This document shows, in pieces, positions 52,093 to 62,194 of a stretch of 64,000 bases of DNA (position 1 is its first letter; the number at the start of each line of letters is the position of its first letter). Source of the DNA: Tethya wilhelma (lineage: Eukaryota; Porifera; Demospongiae; Tethyida; Tethyidae); assembly GCA_964030475.1 (NCBI GenBank), contig CAXIPT010000003.1, positions 7,826,453 through 7,890,452 on the forward strand, given 5' to 3'. The notes below the pieces were generated by a model, which worked only from the letters and a program-made list of their open reading frames with translations, ran no database searches and had not been told where the DNA came from. Made by a program: the position numbers and the translations under genes.

Positions 52093-52841
52093 TGGGGCGA
52101 GCCTGAGCGCATACAGTTTGTAAGACCACAGCACTGAGATTGGGAAGACAGTACATTGATGCTAAGCATAGATAGTAGAAATTGGCTTGAAATTTCTGAG
52201 CGAAACCTAAAAGTAGTTTTCTAATTTGACAATCCGATTATTTCGATTTTGACAAGTCAGTGTTTTGTTTTCTTTCACGACGATCCAGTCCTATGGCTAG
52301 ATCATGCATGCATGGTGCAACTTGAGCAGAGTACGCAAGCGTGCAGTGTGCTAGCTGGATCGTGGAGCACTAAGCGAAGTTTATGTATCGACTCCGACTC
52401 TTTCTTGGGCAAGACGAGTGTGCTGTTTCCCTCGGGCGTCGCTGCTGTTGACGACTCAACTAAATCATTTCGTCTACACCTTGAAGTCTCTTTTCTTGGT
52501 CATCAGGCGTTTCCCTAGCTATGCGTTCTCTGTACAGTTCTCGGCGAGTCTCCTTTCTTTGTCATCAGGCGTTTCTCTAGCTTTACGCTCTCTGTAGAGT
52601 TCTCTTCGCCGTGCGAGGCGTTTTTGTTTTTTCTCTTCATTATTATCCATGATCGAATCTCTGAACGTCAAATTTCTGGACACTGAGAAAACATGTGCTA
52701 ATGCTATTGCGCAATCGATTTCAATATTGCAACACCACGTGCACGTTCGAATAATTTGAATATACGGAAACTGTCCACGGTGTACAAACAGAAATTTTAC
52801 CAATTGCAACGACTATGTGGGGCTCGCTCAGGCTCGCCCCA
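52093..52841. mobile_element. 749-bp element with 17-bp terminal inverted repeats
   Basis: TGGGGCGAGCCTGAGCG at 52093-52109 is exactly mirrored at 52825-52841. It interrupts a foldback element, which supports a real insertion. No clear target duplication was found. A short basic ORF lies inside on the minus strand. Confidence 0.65.
52519..52650 (-). pseudogene. Short basic repeat ORF (RRELYRERK-type) inside the TIR element
   Basis: From the ATG at 52650 the frame reads MDNNEEKKQKRLARRR, then ELYRERKARETPDDKERRLA. A second unit (ELYRERIARETPDDQEKRL) is visible in another frame just downstream, so a frameshift splits it. Arginine-rich tandem units of this style occur at the N termini of some invertebrate transposon- or helicase-associated proteins. 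That link is a resemblance only. Confidence 0.4.
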
Positions 52842-53060
52842 ATTACATTTCCAATTTATTTATTTGTTCTCATTTTTTCATAATTCTACAAATTGCATTT
52901 GAGTTTGTGCCACAAGTTGTGTTGCCTGCTGAAGTGAAATATATATCTCAGTCATTTGGAGGCAGGAGCTGTATCATATAATTTTATGATAATCTAAAAA
53001 AATATTAACCTCCAACCAGGTCTCACAATATAACTTGTATTTGAATTCCAAATAACATAC

Positions 53061-53458
53061 CAGAGGAGGTAGGACACACTTGACCTTTGTCTAATGAGGT
53101 CACTGATTGGTTTTCTTATATCTCCAGAAGGGATGGTTTCTGAAGTATATCGAAGCTTTTTCTGAACTTAGCACTATTGATTTAGGGGGGGACATCTCTT
53201 TTTTTCATCTGCAGAGCCTTTGTTTTCTCGCTACAGGACTATGGAATGTTCAATGGAATGTTAATTAACTTTTCAACACGCTTGCATTACTCCTTGCTGA
53301 GAGCCCAAAAAGAAAAAATAAAGTGATCTCTAACTAAAGCAAGGGTGCTGAGTTTGAGTATCATGCTTACAATCTTCAAAAATCTTCCTGTAAGCCAGTC
53401 TGCAATTTCTAATTAGCGACCTCATTACCGAAAGGTCAAGTGTGTCCTACTTCCTCTG
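53061..53458. mobile_element. hAT-type MITE with target-site duplication
   Basis: The ends CAGAGGAGGTAGGACACACT and (mirrored) AGTGTGTCCTACTTCCTCTG extend to about 45 bp of inverted repeat. They are flanked by the direct repeat ATAACATAC at 53052-53060 and 53459-53467. An 8-bp duplication (TAACATAC, the ninth base possibly chance) with CAGAG ends is the hAT pattern. It is 398 bp with no coding capacity. Confidence 0.88.
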
Positions 53459-53474
53459 ATAACATACAGTTTTG

Positions 53475-53660
53475 TATGTGGAAAGGGTCATCAATTTGAA
53501 ATCCCCCAGTATCTTATGAATTATGCATGAATCTAGAAATTAATAGCGGCCATACAGAGAAGGTGCTTTTTGCTTTGCTACTCAGTGAGAGGTACTAAAA
53601 ACCAATCGCAAAAGCAACTGACCACAAAGAAACCAAGTTTGTTCGTCTTCTGAAAGTGAA
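53475..53660 (+). repeat. Mosaic repeat X, copy 2 (5' part)
   Basis: GTGGAAAGGGTCATCAATTT through AAACCAAGTTTGTTCGTCTT matches the start of copy 1. The hAT MITE sits just before it. A foldback arm (AACATTGGAAATGTAATGAG) follows directly. Confidence 0.7.
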
Positions 53661-53699
53661 CAAGTAAAAAAACATTGGAAATGTAATGAGACAATATGA

Positions 53700-54394
53700 G
53701 GCAATATCAACAAGTGAAGGAAAACGTAACAAAGTGACCAAAGCAAAATCACTGAAGTACACGAGAAAAGGTGCATGTGAAGATTCTGCTTCACAAGTTT
53801 TCAGACAAGGCTTTCCTTTGGGATGGGTACCTTCACCAGTATTACTGGATTACATGCTTCTATTGAACATAAAAGCATCAAAACATTTGGAGAATATGCA
53901 AAATTCCCGATGAAACAACACATCTCACCTCAACAGTTCCAATGAGGTCCATATAATTTTAATTATCCAGATGGGCTGATCTTGAGTCCAAAGTACTATA
54001 AAAGAGACAAGAACACTTGTTCTAACATTTGTTTTAACATGATTATACCATCTTAAATGGAGAGAAGTAGTTCTGAACTGCCGAAAGTGTAAACAAAATC
54101 TAGTGCAATTTCAGTCACAGGACTTTTTACAACTAATGAAATGCAGGCTACTTACCAGAAAAAGATTTGTGAGAGGAGGGTGATTTGGCCATGTTCATTG
54201 AACATAACAAGACACGATACTGCATAACCAGCAATGCTGAAGAGGCTGACTTGAGAATTTGGTTGCATAGCAATGGACACAGGGGAAAAAATGGTGTTTT
54301 GTGTTAGACAATACATCTTGTAAACTTCAAGTTTTGCTGAGGTTTAATGCTAAAAAATAGTTCAATGAAATATGGTGTTTAACGCCTATTCCCA
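53700..54394. other. No recognised gene
   Basis: A 75-codon ORF at 53686-53913 has no family resemblance. Nothing else was recognised. Confidence 0.45.
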
Positions 54395-54960
54395 GTACGG
54401 TAGTACTGGGTACATAGGAATGGCACGGATGGCCCATTAGCGTAATACAAATATTCATGCGAATAACTCTGCAAAATCTGAGCGCTTGGCACTAAAAGGC
54501 TTATAAAGCTACTATTTAGCTCATTCTCTTTCTAACAAGCCTAAAAACATGGCCTAAAACCATCGCTAAGGTACCAAACTAAAATATGCCAAACCTCCAA
54601 TTTTCTCTCTTCTTCTTCTTCTTCTTCTTCTTCTTCTTCTTCTTCTTCTTCTTCTTCTTCTTCTTCTTCTTCTTCTTCTTCTTCTTCTTCTTCTTCTTCT
54701 TCTTCTTCTTCTTCTATGTTATTTCAGCGTATCTCGAAGACTGTTCACTTTCAGAAGCTGATTCTTGAACGAACAAACTTGGTACCATTGTCTTCACGTG
54801 CTTTTGGTATCGTGTGCTCGAGTTTCCCGTTGAATGGCTAGATACAAGGCGAAAAGCGCTTCTCCGTATGGCAGCCATTCATTTCTACACATCATGCATA
54901 AATTCATAAGCTACTTGAAAAGTCAAATTGACGACCCTTTTCCAGGTAGATAAGTGTGCG
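54395..54960 (-). repeat. Mosaic repeat X, copy 3, most complete
   Basis: Reverse-orientation copy, from the palindrome ACCCAGTACGGTAGTACTGG to TTGACGACCCTTTTCCAGGT. It contains the expanded (TTC)n tract. Confidence 0.8.
54608..54715. repeat. (TTC)n microsatellite, about 35 units
   Basis: A pure TTC/GAA run. The same site in the other copies of repeat X holds only a few GAA units, so this copy has expanded. Confidence 0.95.
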
Positions 54961-55279
54961 TTATTTGGAATCCAAATATTCGCTGCCTGCCTGCTTTACC
55001 TGAAGATTTCTGGTTGTGCTGCCATTGACTCTCTGTAACCTTTCAGTCTTCAATATTTAGGAGGTGAATACACTACTGTGTTATGTAGTATTCATTATAA
55101 GATGAGCAAAGCAATTAAATTTTGGTAGATACACTGGGCTCAGCAGGCTCCTGACATTACTTCAGTACTGATCAGCCTGAGCATAGATTAGCTATAATAT
55201 CCATGCTGATAGTGTACAAGTAACTACCATATACACACAAACTCAAATGTGATTTGTAGGATTATGAAAAAATGAGAAC

Positions 55280-55830
55280 AAACAAGTAAAAAAAAAAACA
55301 TTGGAAATGTAATGAGACATAGGAATGGCCAAATTGTAAAAAGAAGGCAAACAAGATGGAATGGCTGTTTGAGTGTAAAGAATTATTCCTATGGGCNCTG
55401 CCTCCAAATGACTGAGATGTGTGTTTCACTTCAGTCAAGTAGGCTACACAACTTGTGACTTCAAGTACCAGCTCAGCAGCCTGCTGCTGGCTCAGTGAGT
55501 CTGGCTTGCCAGACTACTAGCTCAGTAGCTAGCTACACACACCAACTCAAATGTAATTTGTAGAAATATGGAAAAATTAGAACAGACAAGTAAAAAAAAC
55601 ATTGGATATGTAATGAGACACAGGAATGGCTAAATCGTAAAAAGAACGCAAACAAGATGGAATGGCTGTAGGGAATTCTTCCTGTGGGCAAAATGAGAGA
55701 ATCAATAAGGAGATTGTTAAATGCAGCCCATACAGGAAGAATTCTGCATACTTTAACAGCCATTCCATCTTGTTTACGTTCTTTTTACGATTTAGCCATT
55801 CCTGTTACATTTCCAATGTTTTTTTTACTT
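55280..55830. repeat. Foldback-family cluster with an N at 55397
   Basis: Three successive arms (about 55285-55390, 55585-55690 and 55725-55825) of the AATGTAATGAGACACAGGAA family occur in alternating orientation. The stretch 55405-55725 is shared inverted with 47490-47810. Confidence 0.75.
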
Positions 55831-55879
55831 GTACACCATTGTGTCACCTCCAGAAAGCTTGAAGAATTTCCCTTCGAAG

Positions 55880-56480
55880 CTCCCAGACCACCGCCTCTTC
55901 CTGAATGTTGAGTGGAGAAACCCCCAGCTTTCTCCAATTTCGGTTTTGGCTGTTGATGATCCATACAACTGCTTCCTCACAGTCCAAAAAAGTTTGGATA
56001 GCTCTTTTTACTTGCTATGTTATTTAAGTAAGACATGTCTACTCCTGCCTTCATTCGCTGCTTGAAGGGGTTCAATGCCTACCTATGCACTTAATCAAAA
56101 ACCTTCAAGACTGCTTCAAAGTACCTGGACTCAGTGGTCAAGGATGCCTAGTTGCAAGAACACCTTGGATTGACCTGGCAGTTCAATGTAGAGAGAGCCC
56201 CCTGGTGGGGGGAGCGTTCAAAAGAATGGTGAGATCAACAAAGCTTTGCCTTAAAAAGTTTGATTAGAAGAGCTCATATCACCTTGGATAAGTGACAACT
56301 ACACTTGCCAAATTGAGGCAGTGCTCAATCCGCAACCACTCTCTTATGCCTCTAGCAAAGACCTGGATGAACGTATAACCCCATGCCTAAGTCTACCCGA
56401 TGATGCAAGCTATGTCTGAGACTTGGATTATGAAGAATCTGTTATTGATAGCAAAACAAATGAACAACAGGTTTTAGTAT
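55880..56480 (+). pseudogene. BEL/Pao retrotransposon integrase fragment, broken
   Basis: Plus-strand frames give SFIRCLKGFN, KTFKTASKYL-like sequence, then ESPLVGGAFKRMVRSTKLCL and KDLDE-like sequence before a divergent end. This follows the integrase C-terminal part of BEL/Pao elements (WWGG.FERMVRS.K pattern). Frame changes and stops are frequent. It is opposite in strand to the RT fragment at 50020-51450, so the two are not parts of one element as it stands. Confidence 0.7.
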
Positions 56481-57056
56481 CTGAGCAATGTTCTTAATCA
56501 TTTATGGAGACGATGGTGGACTGAATATCTGAGCACTCTATCACGTAAAACTCGAGCACAATCATGTTCTTGATCCATGAATGAATCCAATATCTTGTTC
56601 TAATGATTTTTTATAGTTGACACTATTAAGAAATACATGTGTAAATATCTACTAAGCGGCACCACTCTGTGTTACGTTTGCTTAGATACAAATGGGTGAA
56701 AATCTACACTACATCTGAACAGTACAATCTCTTAGTATAGTGACAACAAACATTGGGTGTGTGTAGATCTTGATTTACACCAATATGCAAGTGTGGAAAG
56801 CTAACACATCTATGTTAAAAACAAATATAGCTAGAAATAATAGGTGTAAAACTAAAAATACACATGAATATACATTTAATTGACATAAAAGTACTCACAT
56901 TATGATTAGTCCACAAAGTCTAAGTCTCCTCTTTCAATGTCAAGAAGAAGGTTAATTGAGACAACTAGATCTTCACAATCATATATAACGTTGAATCAAT
57001 CAGTGGTCCTTGGAACGAGGCTCAAGATCTTTCCATAATAGAAGGATTCAGACCCA
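56481..57056. other. No recognised feature
   Basis: AT-rich, no ORF above noise. Confidence 0.5.
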
Positions 57057-57729
57057 TCAGATTCTTTCCATTTTTGACAGTCCAATCAAGCTTTCTTGAG
57101 TAGCAGTGAAAGGTGAAATTCTGTGGCCTATACTCAGTGATGGTGAAATTAACGTTACCAAATTGGTGACAACTTCATCGATGCCAAGTTTTTTCCTGTT
57201 CTTGCTCATGTAAAATAGTTCTTTAGGACCAGATTGTTCAAGAAAATTTTTGCGGAAATCTAACTGACACTTAAAAGCCTTGAGCTTTTCAGTATTAGAT
57301 CTCATTCTCTCGAGTGCAGTAGTCACTTGTGATTCATTTTGCCACAAACCATATATCATTATTTCTTCCGTGAGCTTTTCTTTCTCTTCATACTTTTTCT
57401 CTACGATTTTTTGTAAAGCTATTTGCTTTTCATGTAGTACTTTGGCTTGATCCTTCGTCTTTGCTTATAGAGAGCTTTGAATTCTGGCCCAATCTTGCGT
57501 GCTTTGGCAAACAAGATCTCTTTTTCATCAGCACTCTTTTCTCATAGCCACTTTGCTGTCTTGTTATTGGAAAACAAAACAAGGCTTTCGAGCACCAAAG
57601 TAGTGACATTGGGTTTCTCTCTCAACAACTGATCAAGCTTACAGTTGGGGACAGATTTTGTTTCATCAACAAGCTGTTGATTTGACTCATCAAGCACTCC
57701 ACCAAGTAAGTGATCTTTGAGTAATCTAC
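57057..57729 (-). pseudogene. Broken ORF of an unnamed multicopy family
   Basis: Minus-strand pieces in order: RLLKDHLLGGVLDESNQQLV, LDQLLREKPNVTTLVLESLV, LFSNNKTAKWL, ADEKEILFAKARKIGPEFK, a Lys-rich helix, YGLWQNESQVTTALERM and LKAFKCQLDFRKNF. The layout (nuclease-like or structural head, charged coiled coil, YGLW segment) looks like a conserved protein family spread with transposons in cnidarians and sponges. I recall such sequences but cannot name the family. Three or more stops and frameshifts are present. Confidence 0.45.
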
Positions 57730-57916
57730 TACAGTGGAACCTCTTTAAAGCGACCACCATTGGGGAATTAAGTTTTGGTCTTTATAGAGGGGTGGTCTTT
57801 ACTTAGAGGTTTTCTTCTAACCCCATCCAGATATTCAGATATTTGTTTACAGAACATGCATACACCATTTTACACATGATTGTGTTAATATTTATTGACA
57901 ATTAATAATTATGTAT

Positions 57917-58895
57917 ATATACAAGTAAAAAAAACATTAGAAATGTAGTGTAAACATAGGAATGGCCAAATTGTAAAAAAATGAGTAAACAAGATAGGAA
58001 TGGTTGTCAGATTGAGTGAGTTCATTTCACTGTGTCACCTTATGTTCATAGCTCAATGACATTGTAGACACAGGAATGAACTTGCTCAATCTGACAACCA
58101 TTCCTATCTTGTTTGCTCATTTTTTTTACAATTTGGCCATTCCTATGTTTGAACTACATTTCTAATGTTTTTTGTTCTTTTTTTTTAAAAAAATAACAAT
58201 ATCAGTGGAATTTAGTCTTTCAGTAGCCTGAGCAGAGAACTTCCCAACAGCCCCATGCCTTTCAGTCAGCTGAAACTGTGAACCACCAGGCTGAACATGA
58301 TTCAGTTTGTCTATTATATTTGTGTCTTGTTAGCTAAAAATAACTTCCCTACTGAAGAGCTGAACACAGAGAAACGACAGGATAGGACAGAACTCAGGGC
58401 ACTGCATACTGCAATAGATTCCAAATAACACGTACTTGAATATGGAAAGGGTCGTTAGGCTAGCTAATGAATAATGCATGTTTAGAAATTAATGGCCGCC
58501 ATTTGGAGAAGGCGCTTTTCGCCTTGTATCTAGCGACTCAATGAGAGATACCAAAAACTGATGGCAATACGAAGAAACCAAGTTTGTTCGCTCAAGAATC
58601 AGCTTCTAAAAGTGAATAGTCTCTGAGAAAAGTTGAGCCAAGATAGAAGAAGAAGAATAAGAAGAAGATGGAGAAAATTGGAGGTTTGGCATATTTTAGT
58701 TTGGTACTTTAGCGATGGTTTTAGGTCATGTTTTTGAAAGAGAAAGAGCTAAATAGTAGCTTAAGAAGTCTTTTAGTGCCAAGCGCTCAGTTTTTGCAGA
58801 GTTATTTGCGTGAATGTATTGCGTTAATGGGCCATCCATGCCATTCCTATGTACCCAGTACTACCGTACTGGGTATATATATAAATATATATGTA

Positions 58896-58933
<38 letters not shown>

Positions 58934-59455
58934 ATAGATATGTGTCAATCTCTTGACATCACATTGTGCCATCAGAGTCCTGAACTTGTCATCCCTGAGT
59001 CGGACCTGAGCTCAGCTGAAGTGGATCCTCCAATGTTTTTCTATGAAGCAAATAATACCCCTGGAGTCTGTGTTGATCGGGGCACGATGGTAGTTTCAGT
59101 TGGTCTCCTGTGAAGGTCAGCAGGTCAAGTGTCAAGATTGTTGCCGTCCACTCTAGTGACTGTGTGAGCACTAGTGACCTTGACAGTGATGATTGCATCA
59201 GTCTCAACTACCAGCAAAGAGATGGTGTACCTGGATTTGTTATTGAATCCCACGATGATGTGTTCTGGGCTCCGGTTGCTCACAGGACACGGCTACGCAG
59301 CAAAGTTAAATCAAAGTCTGGAACTTGATTCTGATCTCTCTCTCTCCTCATTTTTATTTGTGATGATTGTTTGTGTGTGTGTTGTTCCCCCTTTCTCCCC
59401 ATTGCACCTATGGTGGCGTGGAAATGAATAATAATAATAATATACATATATATAT
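57917..59455. repeat. Nested repeats inside the Tigger element
   Basis: In order: a foldback copy (57917-58180); an unassigned 250 bp; repeat X copy 4 (58430-58880), ending in the palindrome ACCCAGTACTACCGTACTGG plus GT; a (TA)n run (58876-58930); and the 3' part of the unknown repeat-associated ORF (58938-59327). They separate the left TIR from the transposase 3' end. Confidence 0.75.
58938..59327 (+). pseudogene. Truncated, frameshifted copy of the 46529-47407 ORF
   Basis: Two frames give SPELVIPESDLSSAEVDPP and then SRSSVKIVAVHSSDC and QRDGVPGFVIESHDDVFWAP, matching the C-terminal half of the ORF at 46529. A frameshift lies near 59090. The ending KSKSGT and the CT-rich 3' flank are also shared. 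Confidence 0.8.
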
Positions 59456-59480
59456 GGCATATTTTATGGTACTGTGACTG

Positions 59481-61096
59481 TTACAATTCAACAATACTGA
59501 ATTCATCAAGGAGCTGGTTCAAAAACTCATCAAGAGTGCTTTGCCTAGCTGAACTTAAACTGGAATAGTGGAGGCATGTCAGATCATTTGTACAAGATGC
59601 AACCGTTGTTGCTTCAGCAGAAAATCCTTTAAAATCTAGGAAAGCCTGGACATCTTCCAGAGCTGATATAGCATCTTCAAACCTTGTGATCTTGGGTGGA
59701 GGTGGTTCTAAGTCATACTCTTCTTCAGGATCTTCATCAGCAGGGGGATCTTGATCTTGAGACAATTGAGCAAAGAAATCACCTTCCCAGTCATCATCAT
59801 AATGCATGCAAGTTGGCATATCATCTCCATTGATATACTCTTCGACTGTGCAACTATTTTCAGGTAAAACCTGTTGAACCAGCTCATTTAGATCATCTTG
59901 GGCTTCTAAATCATCAAATGGATCTTCTTCTGAACGGCTAACAAAACTAAAGCTGGTTTCAGTGATTCCAGACTTTCTAAAGCATTTCTTAACGGTGTCT
60001 TCATTCACAGAATCCCATGCTTTTGCTACCCATCTGATAGCTTTGAGTACATTAACAGACTTGACAATTTGGGAAGCAGTGTTTTCAGTCTCATCAATTT
60101 TAGAGAGCACAAATCGCAAAAGGAGCTTGAACTTTGAAATTTTCTATTATGCCCAAGTCCAAAGGCTGTAATCTTGATGTTGTGTTTGGTGGTAGAAATA
60201 ATATGATTTTTATATTGGAGTACTTGTCTTTTAACTCTGGAGGGTGGCATCCAGCATTGTCTATCAACAATATCACTTTTCGAGAACATCTTGAGAGACG
60301 ACGGTTCATCTTTGTGAGGATATCATCCAGTATTTCTCCATCCATCCAAGCATTTGCTTGGCTGTAATATTTCACTGGAAGTTCTGACACACTGATACCT
60401 TTGAAACACCTCGGTTTCTCAGATTTCCATATAACTATTGCAGACTCTTTTTCACCAGCAGCATTGGCAATCAAAGCAATCGTAAATCTTTGTTTCACTT
60501 TCTTTCCTCCTTTGCACTGCGTTCCCTTTTTACCAAATCCATATTCCGGAAGGGACTGCCAAACAACCTGTTTTGTCCAAGTTCCAGATATTTTTAGCAG
60601 AATAACCAGCAAGTAGCTCAGGAATCCTCTCCTTCCAGGATGACACAGTTTCTCCAGAGACATCACCAGACTCTCCATTGATTTGCATGCGATGAAAATC
60701 ATATTGGTTTTTCCACTTTTCAAGCCACCCATTGGATGCTTTGAAATTCTCAACACCTAACTGGTCTGCAATTTGTTTCGCTTTCTCACAAAGCTGAGGA
60801 CCAACAGGGTAGATGTTACGAGATGTTGCTAGTGTATACCACTTGTAGAGAGATTCATTTACTTCACAAGGACGATCACGCTTTCTCAGTAGAACACTTT
60901 GGCTCGATACGTTTGCTTCGTATTGCCCGATTATACTGTCCTTATTAGTCAGAATTGTTTGTATCTGAGTTTTGCCACAGTTGAACTTTTCAGCCAGGGA
61001 TCTGCTAGTCAAGTGTGGATCCTTCTTGGATAACTCAATCACCTTATATTTCTCTTTCAGACAGAGAGCATTCCTACTCTTCTTCTTGGTAGACAT
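59481..61096 (-). pseudogene. Tigger/CENP-B-like DDE transposase with two frame breaks
   Basis: The start at 61096 (MSTKKKSRNALCLKEKYKVI) opens a CENP-B-type helix-turn-helix (LAEKFNCGKTQIQTIL). The second DNA-binding domain follows (FKASNGWLEKWKNQYDFHRM), then the catalytic core: NIWNLDKTG (first Asp), VILLIDNAGCHPPEL (second Asp) and LPPNTTSRLQPLDLG (third Asp, 33 residues after the second by my count). The acidic C-terminal tail ends at 59481. It resembles the TIGD4/TIGD6 group. One frame break lies near 60572 (just after NLDKTG) and one near 60120, both consistent with single-base changes. The copy is therefore young but inactive as sequenced; sequencing error is possible. Transposases of this family bind the TIRs and move by cut-and-paste into TA. 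Confidence 0.9.
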
Positions 61097-61163
61097 GACT
61101 GTGACAAACAGCTGGCACAAAAGAGTCACCACGTGTCTACCCACTCCATTCACGTGATCAAAC
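61097..61163. promoter_or_regulatory. 67-bp spacer between divergent transposase and HIRAN ORFs
   Basis: Both start codons point outward from this interval, which implies a compact bidirectional promoter inside the transposon. No TATA box was seen. Confidence 0.45.
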
Positions 61164-61552
61164 ATGGACAGTCAACCCATTGCAAGCAGGGAGATCAAAA
61201 ACTTCAGCTTTAATTCCTTTGTGAGGGGCTATCATGCGTATATGGATCGCTGGGAGCCATGGATTGGGGAAGTCTTGCCTCTAGAGAGGGAGCCAACAAA
61301 CCCAGAAGACAAGTTTGCCGTTGCCGTCAAGAAATGTGGAGACATTGTTGGACATGTTCCCTTTAACGTTGCTCTGCTTTTCTGAAAAGATCTACTAACA
61401 AAGGACTTATGGAGGTGTCTGGGCTTAAAGTAAACCGTGGTGCAGGTTATGGATTAGAAATTCCGTGCAAATTTCATTTTTATGGATCTGAAATGTACAT
61501 TGATAGACTAAAATCACTATTTGAAAAACAGCGTTCAGATGGACTGTTGTAA
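61164..61552 (+). pseudogene. HIRAN-domain protein encoded inside the Tigger element, one frame break
   Basis: From the ATG at 61164 the frame reads FNSFVRGYHAYMDRWEP, IGEVLPLEREPTNPEDKFAV and GDIVGHVPFNVALLF, then stops at 61383. The pattern (V.G..YY, GE.L.L.REP.NP.D..A..V, VGH.P) is the HIRAN domain of HLTF/Rad5. A one-base shift continues it to 61552 (FLKRSTNKGLMEVSGLKVNR, then GAGYGLEIPCKFHFYG), for about 130 residues in all. HIRAN domains bind free 3' ends of single-stranded DNA. The reading frame is on the opposite strand to the transposase and within the TIRs, so it belongs to the element. Confidence 0.75.
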
Positions 61553-61796
61553 AGTATGAAATAATTTTGTTGTAAAAAAGTATATAATTATACATAATGT
61601 GGGTGGGGTTGGCCGTTGCACGAGGTCATTTAGCATTGCTGCCCATCATTTGGACCAAAATTTGTGGTCGTTAGACGGAATAGAGAGGTGGTCGCAAATC
61701 AGAGGTTTCTTTTGTATTAAACAAGTGAAGAATCATTCCAGACCGGAGTAAATGGTCGTTATATAGAAGGTGGTCGTTAGAAGAGGTTCCACTGTA

Positions 61797-62194
61797 TCTT
61801 GGGGGTGTACTGGAACCATTCGATAAGCTTGCTTAATATCGAGCTTAGCAAGCATTGCACCCTTTCCTAGGTCAAGAATTTTGTTGGCAATCTTATCTAC
61901 CGAGGTGTATTTGACATTGCAATCCTCCCTGCAGATGTGGTCATTCACGCTTCTCCCCTTTGGTGAGGACAGGTCAATAATCAGCCTCCACTTATTGGGC
62001 TTGTGCTTCTTGGGTATGACACATATTGGACTGCAGTGGATGCCCAGCTGAACTGTCTCATTTGCCAATAAAACTGTCAGTGTTCCCATAGCTAGCTCCT
62101 CTTGGAGGTATGTTTCAACCACAGCTGGGTTGTGAGAGGCCGACAGCATGTTCCTCTCCGAGCTCTGCAGGGTGGAGCCATGCTTGAAGCCCAC
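61797..62194 (-). pseudogene. Reverse transcriptase fragment, DIRS/Ngaro-like retrotransposon
   Basis: The frame gives LQEELAMGTL, IHCSPICVIPKKHKPNKWRL, IIDLSSPKGRSVNDHI and GAMLAKLDIKQAYRMVPVHP. This matches the N-terminal third of RT in tyrosine-recombinase retrotransposons (the IPK.HKPGKWRLI.DLS.P.G.SVND pattern). It stops abruptly at the Tigger insertion. The rest of RT does not resume on the other side. Confidence 0.8.

Larger units (their letters stand above)
57732..61794. mobile_element. pogo/Tigger-type DNA transposon, complete ends
   Basis: CAGTGGAACCTCTTTAAAGC at 57732 is mirrored at the right by GGTCGTTAGAAGAGGTTCCA followed by CTG, ending 61794. TA lies directly outside each end (57730-57731 and 61795-61796). 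The subterminal regions repeat GGTCGTTA/GACCACC motifs. It is 4,063 bp, enlarged by nested repeats at 57917-59455. It encodes a transposase (minus) and a HIRAN-domain ORF (plus) that diverge from a 67-bp spacer. Confidence 0.92.

Noticed and set aside
54586..54768. Poly-Phe ORF
   Set aside because: It is a translation of the (TTC)n tract in repeat X, not a gene.
59962..60616. Plus-strand ORFs across the transposase region
   Set aside because: They lie antisense to a strong transposase reading frame and lack any family resemblance.
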